Positions 13,329 through 23,800 of a stretch of 64,000 nucleotides of DNA are shown here, piece by piece. Under the pieces are notes generated by a model. That model had not been told where the DNA came from and ran no database searches. It saw only the letters and a list, made by a program, of their open reading frames with translations. Every line of letters starts with the position of its first letter. The first letter of the stretch is position 1. This DNA is from Apoderus coryli (taxonomy: Eukaryota; Arthropoda; Insecta; Coleoptera; Attelabidae). The DNA is taken from contig OU452201.1 of the NCBI GenBank assembly GCA_911728435.2, forward strand, positions 13,888,001-13,952,000, read 5' to 3'. Both the position numbers and the translations under genes were made by a program.

Positions 13329-13892
13329 ATGATATCAAATAAGGTAAATTATTACTATCTTTCAGAATCGAAAATATTAATTTTTATTTTGTTGATTTTC
13401 ATCCAGGTATTTCAGAGGCTATTACCTTCATCTAATATCAAACAACACAATTTCAATATCTTCAGGTACAGTACAGCTACAACTAATCAAGAACCGTCAA
13501 AAATTGAGAAAAGTAAGTTTTTAATGCTGCCATATTTTACTATATATACCTAATTGTTGTAATTTTAAGGTATTAATAATGTGCAACTGCTTGGCCGAGT
13601 TGGTGCTGAACCACAGAAAAAAGGCAACAAAGATCATCCTATAGCAGTATTTTCACTAGCCACTCATTCAAATTACCGGTATGAGTCCGGTGAATTTTTA
13701 CAAAGGACAGAGTGGCACAGAATAGTGGTATTCAAACCAGGTTTAAGAGAGACTGTGTTAAATTATTTAAAAAAAGGCCAAAGAGTTCATGTAACAGGCA
13801 AAATAACATACGGAGAAGTTAAGGGGGAGGATGGATCTTTGAAGACTACTACAGCGATTGCAGCAGACGATGTCATATTTTTCCAGAGTTAG
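13329..13892 (+). CDS. mtSSB: Mitochondrial single-stranded DNA-binding protein
   Basis: Binds single-stranded mtDNA at the replication fork and stimulates the mitochondrial helicase and polymerase gamma (family knowledge). Model: exons 13329-13343, 13407-13512, 13570-13892; frames agree (AAG|GTA, then A|GT) and give 147 aa, the normal length. The N-terminus is rich in Arg, Ser and Asn with no acids (QRLLPSSNIKQHNFNIFRYST), a typical mitochondrial presequence probably cut near RYST. The OB-fold follows: NVQLLGRVGAEPQ, FSLATHSNYR, EWHRIVVFKPGLRE, YLKKGQRVHVTGKITYGE. The core exon is certain. The five-residue first exon (MISNK) is inferred from splice sites and could be wrong. Confidence 0.92.
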
Positions 13893-14613
13893 GTTGAAAA
13901 TAGAACGAATATTGAAAATAAGGAACTTTCGTTGATGTTAATTATATCTGATTTTTCTAGGTACAAATATATAATAAGTAAATATTTCGAATCAACAACG
14001 TTGTACGCTTATATTATTTCAATTAAAATCGATTAAGTAACTAGTTAATTTTATAAATTACAAACAGTAAATATTGCAAAACAATCAAAACCGGTCTATG
14101 ACAATATTTAAGTTTTCACTCTTTGCCTTGTTCTTGCTATTTTTCATTTCAAAGCCAAATCTAAAATAGAATAAATCTGCGCAACTTCTGTCTAATTTAA
14201 CCGAACTTGTATCTCTCCCCCAGGTGAGCATTTAATTAGTTGAAACCCAGTATATCTCCAATAAGTGGTACCTATATCCGAGAATGCTATTCTTCGCCTA
14301 TATTATAGTTATAGGTTATAGATGCATATTTGCCAAACGCCATTTCTTTTGACATGATTATTTAGTCCATTTTTACCAATATAAGCAACAGGTTGAAAAT
14401 ATAATCGTATTGAGGTGAACAGCTGTATGTTCATTAAGGAATTAACTTACAAATTCTTCGTATGTCTATATTTTCCCTACTTAATATTTAACTTGGCTGA
14501 ATAGAGAATGTATTGTGAACACCATACAAAAAAAATTTGAGATTAAGACGGATATAACCATTTTGAAGTTTCTTGAGCCGATTAAGACCCCTTCCAGATG
14601 GAAGTCTGTATGT
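13893..14613. other. mtSSB 3' flank
   Basis: AT-rich sequence with an AATAAA near 14170 that could end the mtSSB transcript. No other gene is recognised before the (AAT)n tail of the retrotransposon. Confidence 0.45.
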
Positions 14614-14637
14614 ATTAATAATAATAATAATAATAAT
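14614..14637. repeat. (AAT)n tail of the retrotransposon
   Basis: Run of AAT/ATT triplets at the 3' terminus of the minus-strand element, abutting the AATAAA signal. It functions as the microsatellite tail used by many non-LTR elements in target-primed reverse transcription. A second shorter AAT-rich patch lies inside the 3' UTR near 14709-14730. Confidence 0.8.
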
Positions 14638-14793
14638 TGCTTTATTGTTCTACAGTATAATAACCATTTACAGAACAATGTACAAAAAAGTGTAATATAC
14701 ACACGTCAAAATAATAATAGTAATAATAATCATACAGCAATATACAACTCGTTCCAAAATCAATATAAACTATCCGCAGAACGATCCAACTAG

Positions 14794-17688
14794 TCACACA
14801 TTATAGTTCCCCGCAATTGTCAAGGGCAATTCAACAGATGACAACACATGACTTAAAGCATCATTATAAATATCACAGTGCTGGTCGATCAAGTTAAAAG
14901 TTAAACACATAGTATGAATGGGAGATTTCAACAAAACATTAGTATTGGCTCTATCACAATGAAAAGTATGCATACGCCTTGCAGTCGCTCTTGGCACCAT
15001 AAAATTTAACCTTCTAAGCAGATCCGGGCAATCGATGCGATTGTGAAGCATTTTATGCAAAAAGCTTACAGATGCTAAGCTCCTTCTAACTAACAAACTC
15101 TGTACATTAAACCTGTCAATATAATAATCATAAGGGAGTCCTCGCGTGGGATATATGCCATCCGTTTTAAAACAAAGATACTTCAAAAATTTACGTTGAA
15201 CTTTCTCGATCAATACGCTATGACTATCATAGTATGGATTCCATACCAAGGAACAATATTCCAGCCTTGGCCGAACGTAGGAAAAATAAAGCATTTTCAA
15301 TGTATTAATATTTTTAAAGTGTTTCCCATTTCTGACAATAAAACCATATGCCCTAGACGCCTCTGATATCTTTTTCAAAATATGACTCTTAAAACTTAAG
15401 GCAGAATCAAAGAGCACTCCCAAATCATTGATGGAGTCAGAACGTTGTAATTGTATTTTATCAATATTATAGTTGTAAGTAATGGGACACTGTTTCTTCG
15501 TATATGTAACAACACTACATTTGGCCGGATTAAGAGCGATCCTATTGAGTGTACACCACTCCCCTATGGAATCAAGGCGCATCTGCAACGCATCACAATC
15601 ACTGATACCATCCACAGAATTAAATATCTTAAGGTCATCGGCAAAAATCAATTTAGAACAAATCAAGGACTCGCCAAGGTCGTTAATAAAGAGAAGAAAA
15701 AGTAGAGGTCCCAAGTTTGATCCTTGTGGAACCCCAGATGTGGCCAAATAATCGATGGAATTAAAACCATTATAAGATATGAACTGATGTCTATCATGCA
15801 GATAAGACTGAATCAGAAGGACAGCACCGAAATCAAAGCCAAATTTTGGAAGTTTTCTAATTAAAGTTTGATGATCTATAGTGTCAAATGCTTTGCAGAA
15901 ATCAGTGTAAATAACGTCAACTTGTCCATGCTCATCCAATATCTCAGATGTAATCTGCGTAAATATTGCTAAATTAGTAAGACAAGATCTCTGTGTAATA
16001 AAACCATGTTGATAATCGGCCAACTGTGACTTGACAATTTTGTATATACGGTTATATAGGACTATTTCAAGTATCTTTGAGAAATTCGATAAAATCGATA
16101 TTGGCCGATAGTTGCTCACATCTGCGCGATCTCCCTTCTTAAATACTGGACATACCTTAGCGAATTTCCATACTTTTGGAAATGTATGGTTCTTAACAAT
16201 TAAATTAAATATAAGACACAATGGCGAGGACAGAATTACAATAGTATCTCTTACAAAAAAAGATGGTATCCCGTCTGGCCCAGAGGTAAGTTTATTTTTG
16301 AGTTTCTTAGCAGCCTCGATAACCTCACTCTCATCTATAGAATCAAAAGTTATATCGTTACCACAAACGCCATCCCAAGACACATCGCCAAAATCACTGT
16401 CATCATTACATTTAACAAACACACTTTCAAAATATACTCCAAACATGCTAATTATAGACTGTGGATCATCAAAAGTGTTTCCTTCAAAGTTCATTATGCC
16501 TGGGATACGAGTTTGCTGCCGTTTGCTATTGACGAAAGACCAGAATGCCTTAGGATTACGCTCAATATTATTCTCTGTATTTAGTATGTAGTCCCTGTAC
16601 GCAGACGCAATCTGGAATTTTATAGTTTTCCTAATATCGCTAAACTTATTGTAATCTGATAACAATTTGGTTTTTTTGTATTTATTATGCAATTTGGCTT
16701 TAAGTTTAATATTTCGAATAATAATGGAAGTGTACCACGGTGGATACTGATGACTAAAATTCCTAAACAGCGGCACGAAATTATCAAATTTACCATAAAT
16801 ATCGTTGTAGAAAGAATCAAGTGCTACATCGACGTTATTAGACTCTTCCAAGTATGACCAATCATGATTCAGTAACGCCTCATACAGAGCAGGATAATTT
16901 GCCTTTTTGAAGTTGTAATTTCCTTGACTAATATTTGTTTTGAATTGTGCCTCCCTACAATAAAATTCTTTTATATATACATTAAGAGCAGGATGATATT
17001 GCGCATCCTCCGCCACAAATGAAACTCTATCTCTAATCACCTCACAATCACATGGCGCGAAAACCAGATCTAGTAATTTACCTTGACTATTTAATATATT
17101 ATTACACTGAATTAGTCCAAAAGAATTAATAAAATTATTTAGGGAATATGTTTTACTACCAGCGTTATCACTGTATATGTAGTTACTAACATTGAAATCT
17201 CCCATTAACAACATTTTGCTGTCAAACAAAATACAAACTCTTTCAAGATACTCAAAAAACATTTCAAAAATGTCAAGAGATATATATGCTGGTATGTATA
17301 CAACTAATATATAAAAAGCTCTAAAATCTAAACTGCATTTTAAACCAACAATATCAATCTGTGGAAAAATAGAAAATAGTTCATTAAAGTCAATTGCTTG
17401 AGCCTGAATGGAACTTTTGATGGCCAGTAGAACTCCACCACCATCCTTTTTATCTACTACATTCAGATTTCTGTCTCTGCGAAAGATCTGATATACGTCA
17501 TCAAGGAAGAGCTCACTGTCACAGATATTATTATTTAGGAAAGTCTCAGTTAATGCAATAACATCAAAATCACCAACAGAAGCAAAAAGATAAAGTTCAT
17601 GTGTTTTAGTACGAATCCCTCGAACATTTTGGTAATAACAAGTTAAGCCGCTGGATGTTGCCTCAGACGCTCCCGATCGTTTTTTGAC
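14794..17688 (-). CDS. ORF2: endonuclease and reverse transcriptase
   Basis: Polyprotein that nicks target DNA and copies the element RNA. The frame is open for about 964 codons. It begins just after a stop at 17691-17689 and inside the end of ORF1, and it has no Met until 17262, which is well inside the endonuclease. The N-terminal part reads CYYQNVRGIRTK, then VIALTETFL, DGGGVLLAI and MGDFNVSNY, the AP-endonuclease signature blocks. The RT core shows FKKGDRADVSNYRPISILS, YTDFCKAFDTIDH, SGVPQGSNLGPLLF and FADDLKIF (FADD catalytic motif). Expression therefore seems to need entry from ORF1; see the heptamer at 17679-17685. No frameshift or stop interrupts the domains. Confidence 0.9.
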   Translation of the reverse strand, partial: VKKRSGASEATSSGLTCYYQNVRGIRTKTHELYLFASVGDFDVIALTETFLNNNICDSELFLDDVYQIFRRDRNLNVVDKKDGGGVLLAIKSSIQAQAIDFNELFSIFPQIDIVGLKCSLDFRAFYILVVYIPAYISLDIFEMFFEYLERVCILFDSKMLLMGDFNVSNYIYSDNAGSKTYSLNNFINSFGLIQCNNILNSQGKLLDLVFAPCDCEVIRDRVSFVAEDAQYHPALNVYIKEFYCREAQFKTNISQGNYNFKKANYPALYEALLNHDWSYLEESNNVDVALDSFYNDIYGKFDNFVPLFRNFSHQYPPWYTSIIIRNIKLKAKLHNKYKKTKLLSDYNKFSDIRKTIKFQIASAYRDYILNTENNIERNPKAFWSFVNSKRQQTRIPGIMNFEGNTFDDPQSIISMFGVYFESVFVKCNDDSDFGDVSWDGVCGNDITFDSIDESEVIEAAKKLKNKLTSGPDGIPSFFVRDTIVILSSPLCLIFNLIVKNHTFPKVWKFAKVCPVFKKGDRADVSNYRPISILSNFSKILEIVLYNRIYKIVKSQLADYQHGFITQRSCLTNLAIFTQITSEILDEHGQVDVIYTDFCKAFDTIDHQTLIRKLPKFGFDFGAVLLIQSYLHDRHQFISYNGFNSIDYLATSGVPQGSNLGPLLFLLFINDLGESLICSKLIFADDLKIFNSVDGISDCDALQMRLDSIGEWCTLNRIALNPAKCSVVTYTKKQCPITYNYNIDKIQLQRSDSINDLGVLFDSALSFKSHILKKISEASRAYGFIVRNGKHFKNINTLKMLYFSYVRPRLEYCSLVWNPYYDSHSVLIEKVQRKFLKYLCFKTDGIYPTRGLPYDYYIDRFNVQSLLVRRSLASVSFLHKMLHNRIDCPDLLRRLNFMVPRATARRMHTFHCDRANTNVLLKSPIHTMCLTFNLIDQHCDIYNDALSHVLSSVELPLTIAGNYNV

Positions 17689-18710
17689 TTAATCAATTGT
17701 GGCACACCTCGGCTATATCTGATTACCAGATCCTCACCTTCAGAGTTACGCCGTCGCTGCTCCTCGAGTAATTCCCTGAAATGTCGTCGTTGATCCGGCG
17801 TGCGATCAGCAGATATACGCACATCAATACCACTGTCACGAAGCGCTCTCTTCTTCTTAAGACACTCAATCACCAACCCATCACTGCCGAGAATCACCTT
17901 TAGTGGACGATCACGGTCATCCGAAGACAATTTGCCAATTCGAAACATTTTAAGATTGTTTACATCTACATTAAACTCCATAGCATTGAAAACCTCCGCC
18001 AGTTTAGATCTATCATGATCACGCCTATCCGAGACATTGGCATCGCGACTCTCCTTCAACTGAAAAACCATAATATTTCTGGACCTTTCGAATCTATCCT
18101 GAATCTCCTCATACCAGTTATCAGAATTTGTCGCCGCAGAGCCACCACCAGCAACAACTGTGCCCGATCTACGGATGTCATCAATCTCAGTCGCCAATTC
18201 AGCAATTCTATGGTCAAGTTCAGCCAGTTTGTTTGTTTTCTCATCCTTAAGGGTCTTAATCTCAGACAATACCTCGGTCAGCACGTTGGATTGCTCCATC
18301 ATGACATTCAACATCTTCGACATCACCATAACTGCGTCTGTCATGCTAATATTTTTCTTAGATTGCACCTGCTGAACAAGTTTCCGAACCTCGTTAAACG
18401 AAGAACCCAGGACTATGTCATGACCTGCATCACCAGCATTTGTAGCAGCAGATGCATCATTACCCGATTGAACGCCAGCAACTGAGCGGTTACCCAGCGA
18501 AATTCGACGGACATCGGTCTTTTTACACAAATGGCATTCCCAACTGTGAGAGCCACTCTTTACAAATCCTGCGTAAATCTTATTAAAATCAGACATTGGA
18601 AGGTTTGTGCAGCCTTTGTGGATCCAAGAGCAGCATGTTGCACACTCCACGGCTCTCTGGTTCTTGGAAACGCATCTCTCACATACTGGACACACTGTAG
18701 ATTCCATCAT
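17643..18710 (-). CDS. ORF1: PHD-finger nucleic-acid-binding protein of the retrotransposon
   Basis: 355 aa. Residues about 7-62 form a PHD-like Cys4-His-Cys3 finger (CPVCERCV...CATCCSWIHKGC...WECHLCKK). A helical segment near 105-175 (NVLTEVLSEIKTLKDEK, AELDHRIAELATEI) is a likely coiled coil for trimerisation. A basic C-terminal part follows (FERSRNIMVFQL, PLKVILGS, RRHFRELLEEQRRR). In this superfamily ORF1 proteins coat the element RNA; that role is inferred from position and architecture. It starts with two adjacent Met codons and ends 46 nt inside the ORF2 frame. Confidence 0.85.
   Translation of the reverse strand: MMESTVCPVCERCVSKNQRAVECATCCSWIHKGCTNLPMSDFNKIYAGFVKSGSHSWECHLCKKTDVRRISLGNRSVAGVQSGNDASAATNAGDAGHDIVLGSSFNEVRKLVQQVQSKKNISMTDAVMVMSKMLNVMMEQSNVLTEVLSEIKTLKDEKTNKLAELDHRIAELATEIDDIRRSGTVVAGGGSAATNSDNWYEEIQDRFERSRNIMVFQLKESRDANVSDRRDHDRSKLAEVFNAMEFNVDVNNLKMFRIGKLSSDDRDRPLKVILGSDGLVIECLKKKRALRDSGIDVRISADRTPDQRRHFRELLEEQRRRNSEGEDLVIRYSRGVPQLIKSKNDRERLRQHPAA
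17679..17685 (-). promoter_or_regulatory. Candidate -1 ribosomal frameshift heptamer between ORF1 and ORF2
   Basis: Minus-strand A_AAA_AAC in the ORF1 reading frame (codons TCA AAA AAC), which matches the X_XXY_YYZ rule exactly. Slipping back one base places ribosomes in the ORF2 frame. That frame opens only one codon before the heptamer, after a TAA at 17691-17689, and ORF1 stops 11 codons later. ORF2 has no upstream start codon. I did not find a clear downstream stem or pseudoknot by eye. Confidence 0.6.
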
Positions 18711-18770
18711 ATGAACAGCCGGTATTTAAGCAGGCTCAAACACCAGTACACGAGAATGAATAAATGATTC

Positions 18771-19599
18771 TTTCACGATATCGCCTAAACGCGCTAAATT
18801 TTGGTATATGAGTTTGGGAGAGTCCTAGGATGACCCCATTAGGGTAGTAGGAATCGAGTAATACATTATTTTAAAGCATTTTTTATCTGATTTACAGTGA
18901 CAGCTGACCTTTCCCTTAGAAATGGGCAACATTACTACTTACTTGCATTAATAACAGATTTTTCACTCTTTGTTTTTAAAATCATATTAGCTTCTTCAAT
19001 TTTATCATTAAGGGATTCTTCAATGTATCCTTTAGCAACAGTTGCCGATTTCCATCTCCCCTATTTCTTTAAACGAGTCATATCTGCGCCAGAGTCAACT
19101 AAAATTGTCGCAGACAGTCGGCGAAAACAATACTCTGCATATTTTCCAATTTAAATATTTAGCAACGATTTCAGACATTTTACCAAACTGATGTTTGCAG
19201 TTTTTTTCGTTTTCGTAATTAAAGAAAAAACGAGAATTTTTTGGCCTTAACGCAGAATATTACCTAAAAAGTTCTATGTATGTTTCATATATCACAAACG
19301 ATATCGGCTTTGTAGTTTTATTGTCTGGAATACTAATTAAAAGCTTGGGTCCCAAATCTTCTATGTCATTTAAACTCAGTTTGTACAGTTCGTCACGTCG
19401 CGTGGCATGCCCCAGCGATACCAAATATTAAATCAATCTAAACGTAATAACAAAATTATACTAAATTGTTTTCACGTTTTACTTTAAAATTACCTTAGTT
19501 ATCAAATAGATGTTTTTGATGCTTCAGTAATATGTCTTTTGACTTCTTCGCTTTATAGCCGTGCGACTGTCGCTTTAGGAAAGCTCGTAATTTTTGGTG
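18771..19599. other. Spacer right of the retrotransposon
   Basis: Unrecognised AT-rich DNA. Short open frames here show no domain. It probably includes the start of the decayed mariner element that becomes recognisable near 19640. Confidence 0.4.
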
Positions 19600-19639
19600 T
19601 TTTGAAATGTCAATATCTAATTTTGCATAAAGAGTTGTT

Positions 19640-19935
19640 GATCTAATCACTTGACCACAACAACAATGTGAGCTCACACACATCACTTGCAACAAGTATT
19701 ATTTGAACACCCAAGAGATCGAATTGCTTCGTTATCCACTTTATAGCCCCGACTTGGCACCCAATTATTTCTTCTTATTGTCGCTAAGTAAAAATAAACT
19801 GCGTGTATTATACAATGATTTTTATCGCCCGAAGAAGCGGTTGAGGCCTTCAAAAACCATGTTTTAGAGCTATCGTTTTTTGACTGGGCAAAATATAACA
19901 TATGGCTTATTAATGATTTCAGAAAAAATAGTAGG
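19640..19935 (+). pseudogene. Decayed mariner transposase fragment
   Basis: Conceptual plus-strand translation with frameshifts gives a SSHTSLAT-like block, then LYSPDLAPNYFFLLSLSKNKLR, EEAVEAFKNHVLELSFFDWAKY and LINDFRK. These are the C-terminal third of a mariner transposase, including the YSPDLAP...F block around the third catalytic Asp (here replaced by Asn in APNYF). Several frame breaks make it dead. Confidence 0.7.
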
Positions 19936-20837
19936 AAAAGTACATTCCTGGACTCCTATGGTTGCTGGTCTTGGCTGGCGCCTCGCACATAAAATTCCAC
20001 ATTCGTCCGGTAATGTGTTCCTTTTCCTACTAAGTACACGTTATACTACTATCGATTTAATGTATTTTTAAGTCGTAGAGCATTGGGTTCTAATTCAAAG
20101 AATTCATATCTAGTCATAGCATTATATTGCTTCCGTTTTTAGCGGAAGTAAATTCAACCTGCTTATTTTAAATGGAATGCCTTACATATTTTGGTATCCA
20201 CGCAAGATCCTAGGCTGATTTCGTGTATTATGTCCAAGTCTAAGCGTTGTTGATATATTTAACATTTATGTTAAAAACGAAGTTTGCAGGCTCTATAATT
20301 ATGAAGGAATGCCTATTAAGGAATAATTTTTTTAGCAGATTTGCGTTAGTTTCCATTTATGATTTGTATACAGAGTGAAGAATAAAAATAAATTTGAGAT
20401 GAGTGTGAAGAGTCAATTTTTGAAATGGAACCTTCCTATTTTTATAATTTGATGTTAGTAAGTATTAAAATATTGACTATTTATAGTACAATTGCACAGC
20501 TTTGCATTGATCCTGCAACCATATCGAGCGCGGATAGTATTTGCGTAGGTTTATTTCTTCATAGTTTAATTATTTTTACACTAAAGGTGATTTAAAATAT
20601 TGATATCATATTTCTACATACAATTTTACTGTGTACACCTAAGTAAAACTAAAAAATATCTAGTACCAGCGACCATCGGACGGAAAACTTATAGCTAAGC
20701 GGGTTAATTTCATAGTAGATCAAATCTATAGTACCTATACAGTTTATTGGGTTTTTAAATTAAACAAAGTTCCTCGTTGCATATATCTTTACATATATAT
20801 TGATTATTTTTCATTATATTAAAAAACATGAAACATT

Positions 20838-23800
20838 TTATACACCACTGTGAGAATGGATCCAGGTTCTGAATGAACTGACTCTAGCGAAGACAGTTGG
20901 GAAGCCTCTAACGCATCCGGCAGCACCAAATGATACAACACCGACTTGGACGTTGTTTACGGTTAATGGACCACCACTGTCACCATTGCAAGCTATTGAC
21001 AAAAGACAAACTATTTTATGATATGTCTTGCATTAACATAATGCATATTTCAATAAGCCTCAACATCCTCAGAAGCTACACGTGTGGGCTGCAATTTATG
21101 TTGACTGTATTGTTGGGAAATGAGGTAACCTACTTATGGTTGGATAATATATCGTAATAGTATTGTATAATACTTACCACCAACAGCTGCACCGTTGTGT
21201 GTGCCAGAAGTACAGATGCTGCTAGCAATGACAGAGGTTGCGCCGAAGAAAGTTTGACAGTTGGCATTGGTGATAACGCTCAGTTGGATAGTCTGAAGTT
21301 CAGCTGGGCTTGATCCAGTACTAAGTCTTCCTGTAATGTTCAACTTTTTAGTCGATATATCAGAAACAATCAAATCACACAGTGGAGTGCAATGTTAAAG
21401 GAAATAACAGAGGTTACTTCTACACAAATATTTATTGAATATAGCAGTTCTCAATCTTCACAAGAAAGAAAATCATCAGCAGCAAAAGAAGAGTCGTTCC
21501 TCAATCTAGTCAATAGGATTACCTAATATTATTGTTGAAAAACAAATTAAAGGAAAAAATTTTTCGTTTTCACATTAATATCTGGACAAAGAAAATGTCA
21601 TTGTAAAAGTTTACATGAATAAGAACGGGGAGAAAGTATTTATTTCCCTTCTTGCGAATTAAAAATTAGCTTTTGTATCACTAATATTTTTTGTTAGACT
21701 TATGATGAAGCCATACTTTCGCAACATGTCTTTTCTTAGTAAGATTGTGGAATGCTATTTATTTGACTGCTATTGTGTTGCTGTGTTTAAGAAAAACACT
21801 AAAATATATAATTTCTTACCCCATCCGGATAGACGCGCAGTGTTGCCGGCGAAGTTGCCTGCATTTGCGGCGGCAAGATGGACAATTTGGATGGCAGATG
21901 AAAGGGCGACGTGGTTAATGCGTAACAAAGAGATATCATTAATTATAGTATTAGCGTTGTAGTTGGCATGATTGATGATTCCAGTAGCTGCCGAAACTAC
22001 TTGTGTAGTTTCTCGTTGGTTGATATTGTGGGCACCAAGAGTGACTTGGACGGTACGAGCACTGCATAGAAAAAATAATATAAAATTATATGTTATTAAC
22101 CATTGAGCAGACAGGCAGTAATTTAAACAAAAAAATCTGGCATTTAATAACGTATTTCTTAAACAAAATTTTCTTTAGCAAAAGAAAAAGTTAATATGTT
22201 TATTAATTTTTAAATACCCAAAAAATTTACATTACGCCAATAGCCACTAATCTACAGAGGGAGAGGTGAACCTTTGTTTAAAAAAAGGTGAAAAATGCAT
22301 CCACGGGAAATCAAATCCGACCTAACTCAACCTAAGATCTATATAATATCGTTTGGAAGTTATGACTTCTTATTAACTTTTGAGCCATTTAAAAAACTGT
22401 TCTTGTACGCCGATATCCATCAAAAACAACAGGTGTAGCATAGTTGGCAACATTGCCTTCTGTCAATTACCTACTAATGAATGTCATTGTGAATAAATTA
22501 CTTGTTATTCGACTACACACAAAGAAGGTTGTATTATTTATAACCTCCATCCTCCATGTTCCAATATCAATATAATGTTATAATAATATATAATATAACA
22601 CATGGCGCAGACGAATCCGAACTAATCACTTGTAATTATAATCATCGACAAATTAGACTGCAATAATGGATTTTAGAGGAATACCTCCCATGAGATTTTC
22701 TGGGAATTTGTCAGAAAATTGGTCGTTTTGGAAACAACGATTTGTAACATATTTAAAAGCAACAGAGATATGTAAGAAAGAGGAATCCACGCAATGTGCA
22801 CAGCTTCTCACATTAATTGGTGTAGAAGGTATTCGTATTTACAATACATTTGTTTTTGAGCATGCTGAAGTAGACAAAATTCAAGTATTGCTAAACAAAT
22901 TTGAGCAGTATTTCATGCCAAAGAAGAATCTGACGTATATGAGGCACAAACTTCTCACACGTAAGCAGCACGATGGTGAAACTGTAGAACAATATATTAC
23001 AGAACTGAAGAATATGGCCTTAAGCTGTGAACTAGGTGATTTAAAGGACAGTTTGATCAAAGATCTTCTTATTTGTGGCCTGCGAAATGAGGTTACAAGA
23101 GAGAAATTATTACATGGTGACCAGAATTCGTTGGATGATGTTATCAGGGTGTGCATAAGTGTGGAAGCTATGAAAGAGTGCAACAAAGTAATCACTAATG
23201 GACATGGAGCAAATGAAGTGTGTATTGATGCGGTAACGAGAAACCAACCACAAAAACGCAAGTACAGAAATCCCGAAGAACGTAAGTGTAGGAGATGCAG
23301 CAGACTTCATGGTTATGGTAAATGCCCAGCCTATGGTCAAAAATGCAACAAGTGTGGTGGTATGAACCACTTCTCATCTTCCTGCAACGTCAATAAAAGG
23401 GACGGTAACATTTCTTATTATAATAAGTCTGAAAACTTTTATAGGAAAAGTAACTTTAAAGCAAAGTTAAGAAATGACAAACAATCTAGTACCGTATCTT
23501 CTGTTAGTCAAGTAAGAAACGTAGATAATTGTAATGATTTATCTAATTCGAGTCCAAGAAATTCAGATCTATACGGACAAGTTTTAGACATTTGTGAAAA
23601 TAATTTTCTCTTCGTAGGTAGCATCACTGAAATGGAACAAGGAATCGTGTGTGGCGTAGAATGCGAGTCATGGGTAGCAAACGTATTAATAAATGAACAA
23701 GAAGTACGGATGAAAGTTGACACGGGGTCTATGGCTAATATTATACCTGTTGGAATATTACGTAAGATTAGTTTTGATTTTAATAATTTGAAACAAACTA

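Larger units (their letters stand above)
14614..18770 (-). mobile_element. Near-complete two-ORF non-LTR retrotransposon
   Basis: On the minus strand the order is a short 5' leader, ORF1 (18710-17643), overlapping ORF2 (open 17688-14794), a 3' UTR of about 150 nt with AATAAA (14646-14641), and a terminal (ATT)n microsatellite tail (14637-14614). Both frames are uninterrupted, so the copy is young or conserved. ORF2 has endonuclease and reverse transcriptase domains, and ORF1 has a PHD-like zinc finger and a coiled coil. This combination fits the Jockey/CR1 superfamily; I cannot settle the clade by eye. The 5' boundary near 18770 is approximate and I could not find a target-site duplication. 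A mutilated relative lies at 11587-12600. Confidence 0.88.

Noticed and set aside
15451..16591. Plus-strand open frames inside the retrotransposon
   Set aside because: Antisense shadows of ORF2; no domain in their translations.
17800..18767. Plus-strand open frames over ORF1
   Set aside because: Antisense shadows of the PHD-finger ORF1.
20930..21962. Plus-strand open frames overlapping protease exons
   Set aside because: They are shadows of the minus-strand protease exons, which have signal peptide, triad and consistent splice phases.
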